Source: Treponema sp. UBA7590
GTDB taxonomy: Bacteria > Spirochaetota > Spirochaetia > Treponematales > Treponemataceae
NCBI GenBank assembly: GCA_002478955.1
Contig: DLKK01000003.1
Location: forward strand, 18,127-33,564
Length of the DNA stretch: 15,438 nt
Direction: 5' to 3'
Shown here: in pieces, positions 1 through 6,759 of the stretch
Position numbering within the stretch: the stretch's first letter is position 1
How the letters are laid out: each line of letters opens with the position of its first letter
Program-made: the position numbers and the translations under genes
Notes under the pieces: generated by a model
What the model saw: the letters and a program-made list of their open reading frames with translations, nothing else
What the model was told of the DNA's origin: nothing
Database searches by the model: none

Positions 1-62
1 TGCTATGGCAAGCAATTTTGATGATAGACATTTTTTGCCACATCATTCAGAATATAAAAGTA

Positions 63-803
63 ATGAAAAAAGAAACACTTGCAAAATTAATTGATCACAC
101 ACAGCTTGCACAGACCGCCGGAATAAGAGAAATAATCCGGCTTTGTGCGGAAGCAAAAAACTATAATTTCAAGTCGGTATGCGTAAACCCAGTTTATGTT
201 ACAACCTGCAAAAATGAGCTGGAAAAATCTGAAGTAAAAATCTGCACAGTAATCGGATTTCCACTCGGCGCAACTTCCACACAGGACAAAGCCGCGGAAA
301 CTGTACAGGCAATAACCAACGGTGCTGATGAAATCGATATGGTCATAAACGTTGGAGCCGCATTGGAATGTCGTTTCAGTTCAATCGAAATGGACATTGC
401 AGAAGTTGTTCAAGTTGCAAAAAACACCGGCAAAAAACTTGGAAAATCAATTATTGTAAAAGTCATACTTGAGACATGTTTTCTTTCCGATGATACAATT
501 GTAACCTGCTGCCAATGCGCTGTTCGTGCCGGTGCGGATTTTATAAAAACTTCAACAGGATTTGCGACTCCAAAAGATTCGGCAGGAAACATTCTTCCGA
601 ACGGAGCTTCTGCCCATCACATTGAGATAATGAGAAAAACTGTAGGAAAAGATTTTGGCGTAAAAGCTTCCGGAGGAATAAGGAGCGCAAAAAAAACCGT
701 GGAAATGATTGCCGCAGGCGCAAACAGGATAGGAACTTCCAGCGGAATCCAAATCATAGAAAACTGGGATGAATCAGTGAAAATCCCAGGCTGGGACGAC
801 TAA
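63..803 (+). CDS. deoC: Deoxyribose-phosphate aldolase (DeoC, class I)
   Basis: Cytoplasmic aldolase that reversibly cleaves 2-deoxyribose 5-phosphate to glyceraldehyde 3-phosphate and acetaldehyde in deoxynucleoside breakdown. The 246-residue product is one TIM barrel. Seen: LIDHT near residue 9, DEIDMVIN with the catalytic-type Asp near 92, IKTSTG with the Schiff-base-type Lys at about 162, and VKASGGI with the second active-site Lys at about 201. The start at 63 (MKKETLAKLIDHT) matches where the family begins; the frame stays open upstream to a TTG at 18, but that extension (ending in QNIKV) is not family-like. There is no good Shine-Dalgarno before 63, so the start is not certain. After KTSTGF there is a segment of about ten extra residues (roughly 169-181) compared with the E. 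coli enzyme as I remember it. The stop is 2 bp from the stop of the convergent hydrolase gene, with no terminator between. Confidence 0.95.
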   Translation: MKKETLAKLIDHTQLAQTAGIREIIRLCAEAKNYNFKSVCVNPVYVTTCKNELEKSEVKICTVIGFPLGATSTQDKAAETVQAITNGADEIDMVINVGAALECRFSSIEMDIAEVVQVAKNTGKKLGKSIIVKVILETCFLSDDTIVTCCQCAVRAGADFIKTSTGFATPKDSAGNILPNGASAHHIEIMRKTVGKDFGVKASGGIRSAKKTVEMIAAGANRIGTSSGIQIIENWDESVKIPGWDD

Positions 804-805
804 GT

Positions 806-1768
806 TTAAAGCGCTGCGCCTTTCAGCTTGAACCAGAAAAGCTGATTTTCCTTCATCGCGCAGTCAATCTTATTTTCCTGGTAAAGATAATAAAGATACG
901 CGCGGATTGTGCTTCCAATCAAAAGATATTGCGGAGTCCGAAGCTTTATGTCGTTCATGTCGGCAACCGATTTCATCATCTCGGAAAAAGTAAGCCGTTT
1001 TTCATCTTTTAAGGCGCGCAAAATACAATACTCCGTGGAAAGAATCGCAATATTGTTCATCTCGACAGTTTCCTGGATTCTGCGGACCGGATCACCGTGA
1101 CAAGGAATGTACCAGTCAAAATTTGTTTCGTTCAGTTTTTCCAAAGTCTTTTTGAACGCGCCCAAATCAACAAGATAAGAAATCCAGTATTTCAACACAT
1201 GCATTCTGCCAAAAACCGCATCTCCGGGAAAAAACACAGTCTCACCCTTTTTGCTCGTAAAAAGAATTCCAAGCATATTCAGATAATGCCCCGGAAGACT
1301 GATGAAATTTATTTTTCCGCCACCACGAAGTTTTATCTCAGAATTTTCATCAATAAATTTGTCTGCCTTAGATGGTTTTGCAACATAATAACTGGACTGA
1401 AGATGAGGCAACGGCATTGAGCCGCAAGTAATAATCGACTGAAGAAGACTGCATTCAAGCCCGGCCGCCTCGATTCGGCTGCACCAAACCTGACACCCAG
1501 TCTTTTGAACAAAAAAATTATTTCCGCCGCAATGATCCGCATGAGAATGTGTGTTTATTATAGCAACAAGATTGAAACCACCATTTTCCATCGGGAAAAG
1601 TTCCGTCAGCTCTCCAAAAATGCGCTCAGCATCCTCTGAATCTCCGCCAGAATCAACAAGATAAATATCTTTTGCCTTTGAGCCACGTTTTCCATTAACC
1701 GCAATCACACCAACGTTTGTTGCACCCGGAATATAGAAAACGTCACCCGCAATTTTTTTTACAGTCAT
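806..1768 (-). CDS. Metallo-beta-lactamase-fold hydrolase
   Basis: A 320-residue cytoplasmic protein with the MBL fold; no signal peptide. The metal-binding set is complete: THSHADH at residues 73-79 (HxHxDH), a His in LPGH at about 161, an Asp in FFPGD at about 183, and a His in PCHGD at about 224. Such enzymes usually hydrolyse thioesters, phosphoesters or lactones with a two-metal centre, but the substrate cannot be told from sequence. The last 85 or so residues (from about 235) look like an alpha-helical or winged-helix tail, as in LACTB2/glyoxalase-II-like proteins. The ATG shares one base with the TAA of the upstream phosphofructokinase gene (TAATG), so translation is probably coupled and the gene has no promoter of its own. 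The family call is firm; the role is unknown. Confidence 0.9.
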   Translation of the reverse strand: MTVKKIAGDVFYIPGATNVGVIAVNGKRGSKAKDIYLVDSGGDSEDAERIFGELTELFPMENGGFNLVAIINTHSHADHCGGNNFFVQKTGCQVWCSRIEAAGLECSLLQSIITCGSMPLPHLQSSYYVAKPSKADKFIDENSEIKLRGGGKINFISLPGHYLNMLGILFTSKKGETVFFPGDAVFGRMHVLKYWISYLVDLGAFKKTLEKLNETNFDWYIPCHGDPVRRIQETVEMNNIAILSTEYCILRALKDEKRLTFSEMMKSVADMNDIKLRTPQYLLIGSTIRAYLYYLYQENKIDCAMKENQLFWFKLKGAAL

Positions 1769-3144
1769 TAAAGGTCAAGCTTCTGACGCATGATTTTTTT
1801 TGCTTTTTCCTCGTCATTAACCATAAGAATTGGCTGACCAGTAGCATCCAAAGCGTCGCGCCACAAAGCTCCTTCCGGATCAACAAAGTTTCTGCTTGCA
1901 ATAGCCATTTCTGTAGGAATATAGACAAATTTGTCATGAACAAGACCTACAACAATCTTTGTTTTTCCAGCCATTGCCGCATGAACAGCGTTATTTCCAA
2001 GTCGCTCACAATAAACAGAGTCAGAAGCGATTGTAACCGCAGAACGAATCTGGTAACTTGGATCGCAATATTTTAAGTCAACAGGAATATTCTTTTTTGT
2101 AAAATAAGTCTTGATTGCATCCCGGAGATAAATTCCAATATCAGCAAGTTTCTTGTTTCCAGAAGCATCTGTCTCATCATTTGAAGCAAAAAGTTCCTGG
2201 CCTGCGCCTTCCGCAACAACAACAACCGCATGTTTATGTTCCATAAGACGTTTTTCAAGATTTGCAAGGAAACCATTAGGACCTTCCATGTCAAAAGGAA
2301 TTTCCGGAATAAGGCAGAAATTTGTTTCGTGTGAAGCAAGAGCCGCATACGTTGCAATGAATCCAGACTCGCGTCCCATAAGTTTAACAAGGGCAATACA
2401 ATTTGGCTGAGAGCGGGCTTCCATGTGCATAGAAGCAATCGCCTCTTTTGCCTGCTGAACAGCAGTCTCAAAACCGAACGAATGATCAATAAGAAGGAAA
2501 TCATTATCAACAGTCTTTGGAATTCCAACAACCGCACATTCAAGTCCTCGTTTCTGGATTTCTTCAGCCATCGCCAAAGCTCCATGCTGAGTTCCATCAC
2601 CGCCAATTACAAACATCATATTAATGCCAAGACGAGCAATTGTGTCAACGCCATCAGTAGGAATCCTGTTTCCACCGCCACGGCTTGTTCCGATAAAAGA
2701 ACCGCCAATCTTATGGATTTCGTCAACAACATCAGGATTCAACTGAATCGGCTCAAGGTTTGAGTCTTCAAAAAGTCCGCGATAACCGTAACGGAAACCA
2801 ACAATGTCACGGACACCGTACCTGTTCCACAAGCAGCGGACCACAGCGCGTATAACATCGTTCAATCCAGGGCAAAGACCACCGCAAGTACAGATTCCGG
2901 CCTTTACTTTTTTAGGGTCAAAATATATTTTTTCACGAGGACCGGCCTTCTGCAAAAGATTTGTTTTATCAACCGAGTTTGGCTCGTCCTTGCTGAAAAC
3001 ATTGATTCTATTTCTTACAAAAGAATCATCTCGCACATAATTCGCACATGCGCCGCCTACAACTGTTGACAACTGAATAGGTGAATTAAATTTACAAGGA
3101 CCTAGCTGTTCAACTGTAAAATCGTAATCTTTTGCCTGACTCAT
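1768..3144 (-). CDS. 6-phosphofructokinase, long spirochaete type, predicted ATP-dependent
   Basis: Phosphorylates fructose 6-phosphate to fructose 1,6-bisphosphate, the committed step of glycolysis, in the cytoplasm. The 458-residue product has a roughly 80-residue N-terminal extension before the phosphate-binding loop GGLCPGLN (88-95). It then has the GGDGT motif (181-185), PKTVDND (209-215, with the catalytic Asp near 213) and MGRESG (about 256-261). The residue after GGD is Gly, as in ATP enzymes; PPi-using enzymes usually have Asp there. The Lys of PKTVDND is also found in the plant/trypanosome/Borrelia ATP-PFK group, so ATP use is inferred, not shown. Start: ATG 3144 is chosen because AGGAGC sits six to seven bases upstream; an in-frame ATG at 3171 lacks such a site. 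First gene of a two-gene operon with the MBL hydrolase. Confidence 0.93.
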   Translation of the reverse strand: MSQAKDYDFTVEQLGPCKFNSPIQLSTVVGGACANYVRDDSFVRNRINVFSKDEPNSVDKTNLLQKAGPREKIYFDPKKVKAGICTCGGLCPGLNDVIRAVVRCLWNRYGVRDIVGFRYGYRGLFEDSNLEPIQLNPDVVDEIHKIGGSFIGTSRGGGNRIPTDGVDTIARLGINMMFVIGGDGTQHGALAMAEEIQKRGLECAVVGIPKTVDNDFLLIDHSFGFETAVQQAKEAIASMHMEARSQPNCIALVKLMGRESGFIATYAALASHETNFCLIPEIPFDMEGPNGFLANLEKRLMEHKHAVVVVAEGAGQELFASNDETDASGNKKLADIGIYLRDAIKTYFTKKNIPVDLKYCDPSYQIRSAVTIASDSVYCERLGNNAVHAAMAGKTKIVVGLVHDKFVYIPTEMAIASRNFVDPEGALWRDALDATGQPILMVNDEEKAKKIMRQKLDL

Positions 3145-3209
3145 TTTTGCTCCTAAACAACGCTGCAACATAAAACGCAACGTTAAAAAAACTTCGCTCT
3201 ATCTAAATA

Positions 3210-3238
3210 AAGATATACAGAATCAACATTTTTTTCAA
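3210..3238 (-). promoter_or_regulatory. Candidate sigma-70-type promoter for the phosphofructokinase operon
   Basis: On the minus strand there is TTGAAA (3238-3233), a 17-bp spacer, and TATCTT (3215-3210). This would start transcription near 3203 and give a leader of about 60 nt before ATG 3144. The -10 matches consensus in four of six bases, so this is a moderate candidate. Confidence 0.4.
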
Positions 3239-3322
3239 TCATTTTCTTGACCCAATTTGCTTATGGCTTTATTTTTTATAGTAGGAAATTTGAATTTTTT
3301 TCACAAAAGAAATAAAAGCGTA

Positions 3323-3439
3323 GGCAGAGTTCGTGATTTGTGAAGATTTTGGTCGATTGAACTAATTAAAGTGCGTAGCACCCAAAGTCTTACAAGCGAA
3401 GCGCGAGACCAACCATCTGGAGCAAATTACGAATCTGCC
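3323..3439. repeat. Long imperfect inverted repeat / structured intergenic element
   Basis: The arms 3323-3354 and 3407-3439 are imperfectly complementary: GGCAGA...TTCGTGATTTG pairs with CAAATTACGAATCTGCC, and AGAT...GGTC pairs with GACCAACCATCT. They enclose a loop of about 52 nt that contains a small hairpin (GTGC-GTA-GCAC) and the sequence AAGCGAAGCGCGAG. The element fills most of the gap between the divergent pfk and lemA genes and contains no convincing reading frame. It could be a small mobile palindromic repeat, or a folded RNA in a leader. Neither strand shows a U-tract, so it is not a simple terminator. Confidence 0.5.
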
Positions 3440-3481
3440 GAAAGCGATTATTCAGATTTATCAAAAAAAATTAAAATTTCC

Positions 3482-3490
3482 TGATATAAA
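3482..3490 (+). promoter_or_regulatory. Candidate extended -10 promoter for the lemA operon
   Basis: TGATATAAA fits the extended -10 form TGnTATAAT. It would place the start of transcription near 3497, about 17 nt ahead of ATG 3514 and just upstream of the GGAGA ribosome site. No good -35 is visible at the right distance. Confidence 0.35.
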
Positions 3491-3513
3491 AAATTCACCA
3501 AATGGAGAAATCT

Positions 3514-4110
3514 ATGAAAATCACTAGAATTTTGACTTCAGTTTTTGCGGGAATCGCGCTTATGGCAGGAATTTCTTCCTGCAACATATACAATAATCTG
3601 GTTGAGCTGGACGAGCAGGTTTCGGCTCAATGGGCGCAGGTTGAAAACCAGTACCAGCGAAGATATGACTTGATTCCGAATCTTGTTTCAACAGTAAAAG
3701 GCGCGGCAAGCCATGAGACAGAACTTTACTCGCAGGTCGCAGAGGCGCGTGCAAAAGCCGGCGGAGTAATAAAAGTTGACTCAAGCATTCTTGAAGATGA
3801 AGAAAAATTCGCGGAATTCCAGAAAGCCCAGGATTCATTGGGCGGAGCTTTGCAACGGCTTCTTTCTGTCACAGAAAATTACCCGGAACTAAAGACAAAC
3901 CAGAATTTTCTTGCCCTGCAGGATGAGCTGGAAGGAACTGAAAACCGGATTTCAACAGAAAGAAAAAGATACAACGACCTTGCACAAAAATACAATTCCG
4001 CAATCAGAAAATGGCCAGGAGTTGTAATCGCCGGAAAAATGGGCTTTAAGGCAAAATCTTATTTTACAGCGGCAACACAGGCAGCCACAGCACCAGCAGT
4101 TCAGTTCTAA
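3514..4110 (+). CDS. lemA: LemA family lipoprotein
   Basis: A 198-residue LemA protein of unknown biochemical function. The N-terminus is a signal peptide with a lipobox-like end (AGISSC, Cys at about 23), so it is probably a lipidated envelope protein facing the periplasm. The family signature follows at once: YNNLVELDEQV, then WAQVENQYQRRYDLIPNLV (about 40-58) and TVKGAASHE; the rest is predicted long alpha-helix. The ATG at 3514 is preferred over one at 3502 because GGAGA (3504-3508) is correctly spaced before it. First gene of a three-gene set with two TPM-domain genes, a pairing often seen in bacteria. Ends 42 bp before the next start. Confidence 0.93.
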   Translation: MKITRILTSVFAGIALMAGISSCNIYNNLVELDEQVSAQWAQVENQYQRRYDLIPNLVSTVKGAASHETELYSQVAEARAKAGGVIKVDSSILEDEEKFAEFQKAQDSLGGALQRLLSVTENYPELKTNQNFLALQDELEGTENRISTERKRYNDLAQKYNSAIRKWPGVVIAGKMGFKAKSYFTAATQAATAPAVQF

Positions 4111-4152
4111 AAAAAACAAAGTCCGGCAAAAACCAAAAATTCAGGGGCAGAA

Positions 4153-4845
4153 ATGACAAAAAAATATCTTTTGAAAAAAATAAAGCTTTCAGATTCTGAC
4201 ATGGCAGAAATCAAGAATGCGGTAAAAAAAGCTGAGTCAAAGACAAGCGGCGAAATTGCGCTGGCTTTGACCACCGAAAGCGAGCATTACTCTTTCTGGG
4301 AACTCCTGGCTTCAACTTACCTTGCGGCTTTTGTATTTATCATTCTGCTTCCGTTTGCCTCAAAAATCTCGGCTCTGTACGATAAATTTTTCTGGGGCTG
4401 TCCAATTTGGCTTCTTCCGGCATTTTATGGAATCGCAACGCTGGCAACAATCGTCTTTGGTTTTTATTTTGCGAACATTCCGGCGATTGACAGAATAATA
4501 ATTCCAAAAAACATAAAAAATCAGGCTGTAACAAACCGCGCGTTCAGACATTTTGCCCAAAGCGGTGTTTACGAGACAAAAGAACATTCTGGAATTCTGA
4601 TTTTTGTCTCTTATCTTGAAAGACAAGTCCGCATTGTGGCAGATTCTGGAATTGCGCAAAAAATTCCGCAGGATTTATGGAATATAATTGCGGACGACCT
4701 TGCGCTTGGAATCAAATCTGGAAAAACAAAAGAAGGATTTATTGCCGCCGTGGAAAAATGCGGTGAGCTTCTTGCTGAGAAATTTCCGGCAGAAAAAGAA
4801 AATCCAAACGAACTGCCAGACGGACTTGCAATCCTGGAGGACTAA
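4153..4845 (+). CDS. TPM-domain membrane protein
   Basis: A 230-residue protein with a TPM (YgcG/Psb32-like) domain interrupted by two membrane segments, about residues 48-70 and 84-108. Before them lies KKAESKTSGEIALALT (about 25-40). After them lie AFRHFAQSGVYETKEHSGILIF-type sequence (about 130-151, given in outline), VRIVADSGI (159-167), and a helix ending near GELLAEKF (204-211). There is no cleavable signal peptide, so both termini are probably cytoplasmic. The function of this domain in bacteria is poorly known; phosphatase activity has been reported for some plant relatives. The last codons carry the ribosome site of the next gene (GGAGG at 4836-4840), so the two are very likely co-translated. 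Confidence 0.85.
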   Translation: MTKKYLLKKIKLSDSDMAEIKNAVKKAESKTSGEIALALTTESEHYSFWELLASTYLAAFVFIILLPFASKISALYDKFFWGCPIWLLPAFYGIATLATIVFGFYFANIPAIDRIIIPKNIKNQAVTNRAFRHFAQSGVYETKEHSGILIFVSYLERQVRIVADSGIAQKIPQDLWNIIADDLALGIKSGKTKEGFIAAVEKCGELLAEKFPAEKENPNELPDGLAILED

Positions 4846-4846
4846 A

Positions 4847-5650
4847 ATGAAAGAATTGAACTTTAAGCGGAATTTTCTTTTTGTTGCGGTCGCGGCGTTT
4901 TTTGCATTCAATTCGTTTGCGGCAAAAATTCCAGCTCTTACAGGAAGAATAGTTGATAATGCGAACATAATCACTAGAAAAGACAAGGAAGAAATAAATT
5001 CTTATCTTGAAAACCTTGAAAATTCAACAGGTGCGCAAGTTGCGGTTCTTACAGTAAATTCTCTGGACGGTGCTCCTATTGAAGATTTTTCAATGAAAGT
5101 CGCAGAAAACTGGCAGCTCGGCCAAAAAGACAAAGACAATGGCGCGCTTATTGTGGTTGCTCTAAATGAACACAAAGCCAGAATCGAAGTCGGCTACGGA
5201 CTCGAAGGCACTTTGACCGACACAAAATGCGGCTTGATTCTGCGGAATGTTATAATCCCGGAATTCAGAGACGGCGATTATTCCGAAGGAATCCTAAAAG
5301 GCGTAAAAAACATCGCAGGACTTATTTCCGACAACGAGGAGCTCGTATCAAAAAGCGTCCTGAAAGAATCCGACAACGACAATTCATACATGGGAATTTT
5401 ATACGGATTTCTGTGGGTCTTTGGCTGGTTCATCCTGTTTTCATGCATCGCAAGCGGAAGAAGCAACCACTTTTTGCCGTGGATTATCTTTACAAGCGCA
5501 TACAGAAATACCCATCGCGGCAGTTCAGGCAGAAGCGGCTCAATGGACAACTTTTACAGCGGCAGCCACAATTCCTTTGGTGGCGGTGGAAGCCACTTCA
5601 GCGGGGGCGGCGGACATTTTGGCGGTGGAGGAGCTTCCGGCGGGTGGTAA
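4847..5650 (+). CDS. Secreted TPM-domain protein with Gly-rich tail (YgcG family)
   Basis: A 267-residue envelope protein. Residues 1-25 are a signal peptide ending SFAA. The TPM domain covers about 28-165, with the usual GRIVDNANII opening, STGAQVAVLTV, DNGALIVVAL, RIEVGYGLEGTLTD (112-125) and an IIPEFRDGDYSEGI element. A membrane segment follows (about 182-203), then a Ser/Gly/His-rich tail ending GGGGASGGW, typical of YgcG proteins. The start at 4847 is fixed by GGAGG six bases upstream; the frame extends upstream inside the previous gene, but that is an overlap shadow. Third gene of the lemA operon and a likely partner of the preceding TPM protein. Its molecular role is unknown. Confidence 0.9.
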   Translation: MKELNFKRNFLFVAVAAFFAFNSFAAKIPALTGRIVDNANIITRKDKEEINSYLENLENSTGAQVAVLTVNSLDGAPIEDFSMKVAENWQLGQKDKDNGALIVVALNEHKARIEVGYGLEGTLTDTKCGLILRNVIIPEFRDGDYSEGILKGVKNIAGLISDNEELVSKSVLKESDNDNSYMGILYGFLWVFGWFILFSCIASGRSNHFLPWIIFTSAYRNTHRGSSGRSGSMDNFYSGSHNSFGGGGSHFSGGGGHFGGGGASGGW

Positions 5651-5681
5651 AAAAGAAAACTCAACAAGCCAATATTGCTTA

Positions 5682-5710
5682 TTGAGAAAACAAAACCATT
5701 TGTTTATAAT
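5682..5710 (+). promoter_or_regulatory. Strong sigma-70-type promoter ahead of the LPP20/CsgG-like pair
   Basis: TTGAGA (5682-5687), a 17-bp spacer and a perfect TATAAT (5705-5710). The expected start of transcription (about 5717) falls on or one base before the ATG at 5718, so the message may be leaderless. Confidence 0.6.
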
Positions 5711-5717
5711 AAAAGAA

Positions 5718-6740
5718 ATGATTCAGCAAATAAAATATATTAATTTAAGAAAAATACTGATTTTATCAGTTATAACAATTTATGCTGTTTCTTTTATATC
5801 TGCAAAATCAAAAAATAAAAATACAGAATCTTTTCCAATTTGGATAACAGATGAAGGAAAAAAATCGCTTTTCCCAAAAGATGAATATTTATCAGCATCA
5901 GCATTCGGTTCATCAGACACAGAAGCAAAAGCAAAAGCGGCTGCTGAAATAAGTGAAAATATAAAAACTATCATAAAAACAAATTTATCTTCAGAATATT
6001 TTGCAATTGAAAAAAATGAGAATATATATTCCAATAAAAAAATTCGACAAAACATCATGTCTTCTTCAGAGAATACAATTTACCAGCTTGAATACACAAC
6101 TCCTTATTATTATCCAGATTATGGGATGTATATTTGTGTCGCATATATTAACCGAGAAAAAGCATTTGATACCGTTCAACCAAAACTAGATAAAGTTCAG
6201 CAGATTTTTCCTACAACTTACAAAAATGCGATTTCTTTAAATGACAACTTAAAAAAAATAATTGCCATTCAAAAAGCTCAAAAAATATTGAATGATTTCT
6301 ATGATGCTTATGACTTTGCAATTGCAGTTGCTCCAGAAAAAGCAAAGTCATATTCAGAGCTTGATATTCTTGCAACAGAATCTTTTTCAAAACTTGATAA
6401 ACTGAAATCAGAAATAAAAATTTATATCAATGTTATTGGCGATATTAATAATCAAATTTTTGACAAAATTTCAGCTTGCCTTTCAAAAGAAAATTTCTCA
6501 ATCACAAATTTCAATGATAGTAATTACGAAGCAAAAGCAACAGTTAACATAAAAACAACAAAAAATCCTTCAACCTATCAGGCAAATCCATCAATAACAA
6601 TAGAAATTTTTTCTAATAATAAAACTGTATATTCATATTCAAAACAATTAGATAAAGTCTCTGGATTTGACGAAGAAACAGTCTACCGACGTTCTTACAT
6701 GAATTTGTGCAATGCTATTGAAAATGATTTTTTTAAATAA
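5718..6740 (+). CDS. Secreted LPP20-like protein
   Basis: A 340-residue exported protein. Residues 1-29 form a signal peptide; no lipobox Cys is seen. Residues about 39-148 have the LPP20-type layout: FPIWITDEG, then FPKDEYLSASAFGSSDTEA followed by Ala-rich helix (KAKAAAEI), and a closing strand MYICVAYINREKAF. Residues 150-340 have no family I recognise: a helical stretch, then strands around EIKIYINVIG and TVNIKTTKNP. No Shine-Dalgarno precedes ATG 5718, and the promoter -10 box ends eight bases before it. Followed after 19 bp by the CsgG-like gene, so the two form an operon. LPP20 and CsgG/FlgO-type domains also occur together in envelope assemblies such as Vibrio FlgP/FlgO. A similar shared role here is only an inference. 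Confidence 0.75.
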   Translation: MIQQIKYINLRKILILSVITIYAVSFISAKSKNKNTESFPIWITDEGKKSLFPKDEYLSASAFGSSDTEAKAKAAAEISENIKTIIKTNLSSEYFAIEKNENIYSNKKIRQNIMSSSENTIYQLEYTTPYYYPDYGMYICVAYINREKAFDTVQPKLDKVQQIFPTTYKNAISLNDNLKKIIAIQKAQKILNDFYDAYDFAIAVAPEKAKSYSELDILATESFSKLDKLKSEIKIYINVIGDINNQIFDKISACLSKENFSITNFNDSNYEAKATVNIKTTKNPSTYQANPSITIEIFSNNKTVYSYSKQLDKVSGFDEETVYRRSYMNLCNAIENDFFK

Positions 6741-6759
6741 ATAAAATATGGAGAAAAAA

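Noticed and set aside
2073..2606. 177-codon frame within the phosphofructokinase gene (same strand, other frame)
   Set aside because: Leu/Arg-rich shadow translation of a conserved gene without its own start signals.
4688..4846. N-terminal extension of the secreted TPM protein
   Set aside because: It would bury the signal peptide and overlap the previous gene by more than 150 bp; GGAGG at 4836-4840 fixes the start at 4847.
5671..5680. Terminator after the lemA operon around AAGCCAATATTGCTT
   Set aside because: The stem is only about four base pairs with no T-run; read-through or an unseen terminator is equally likely.
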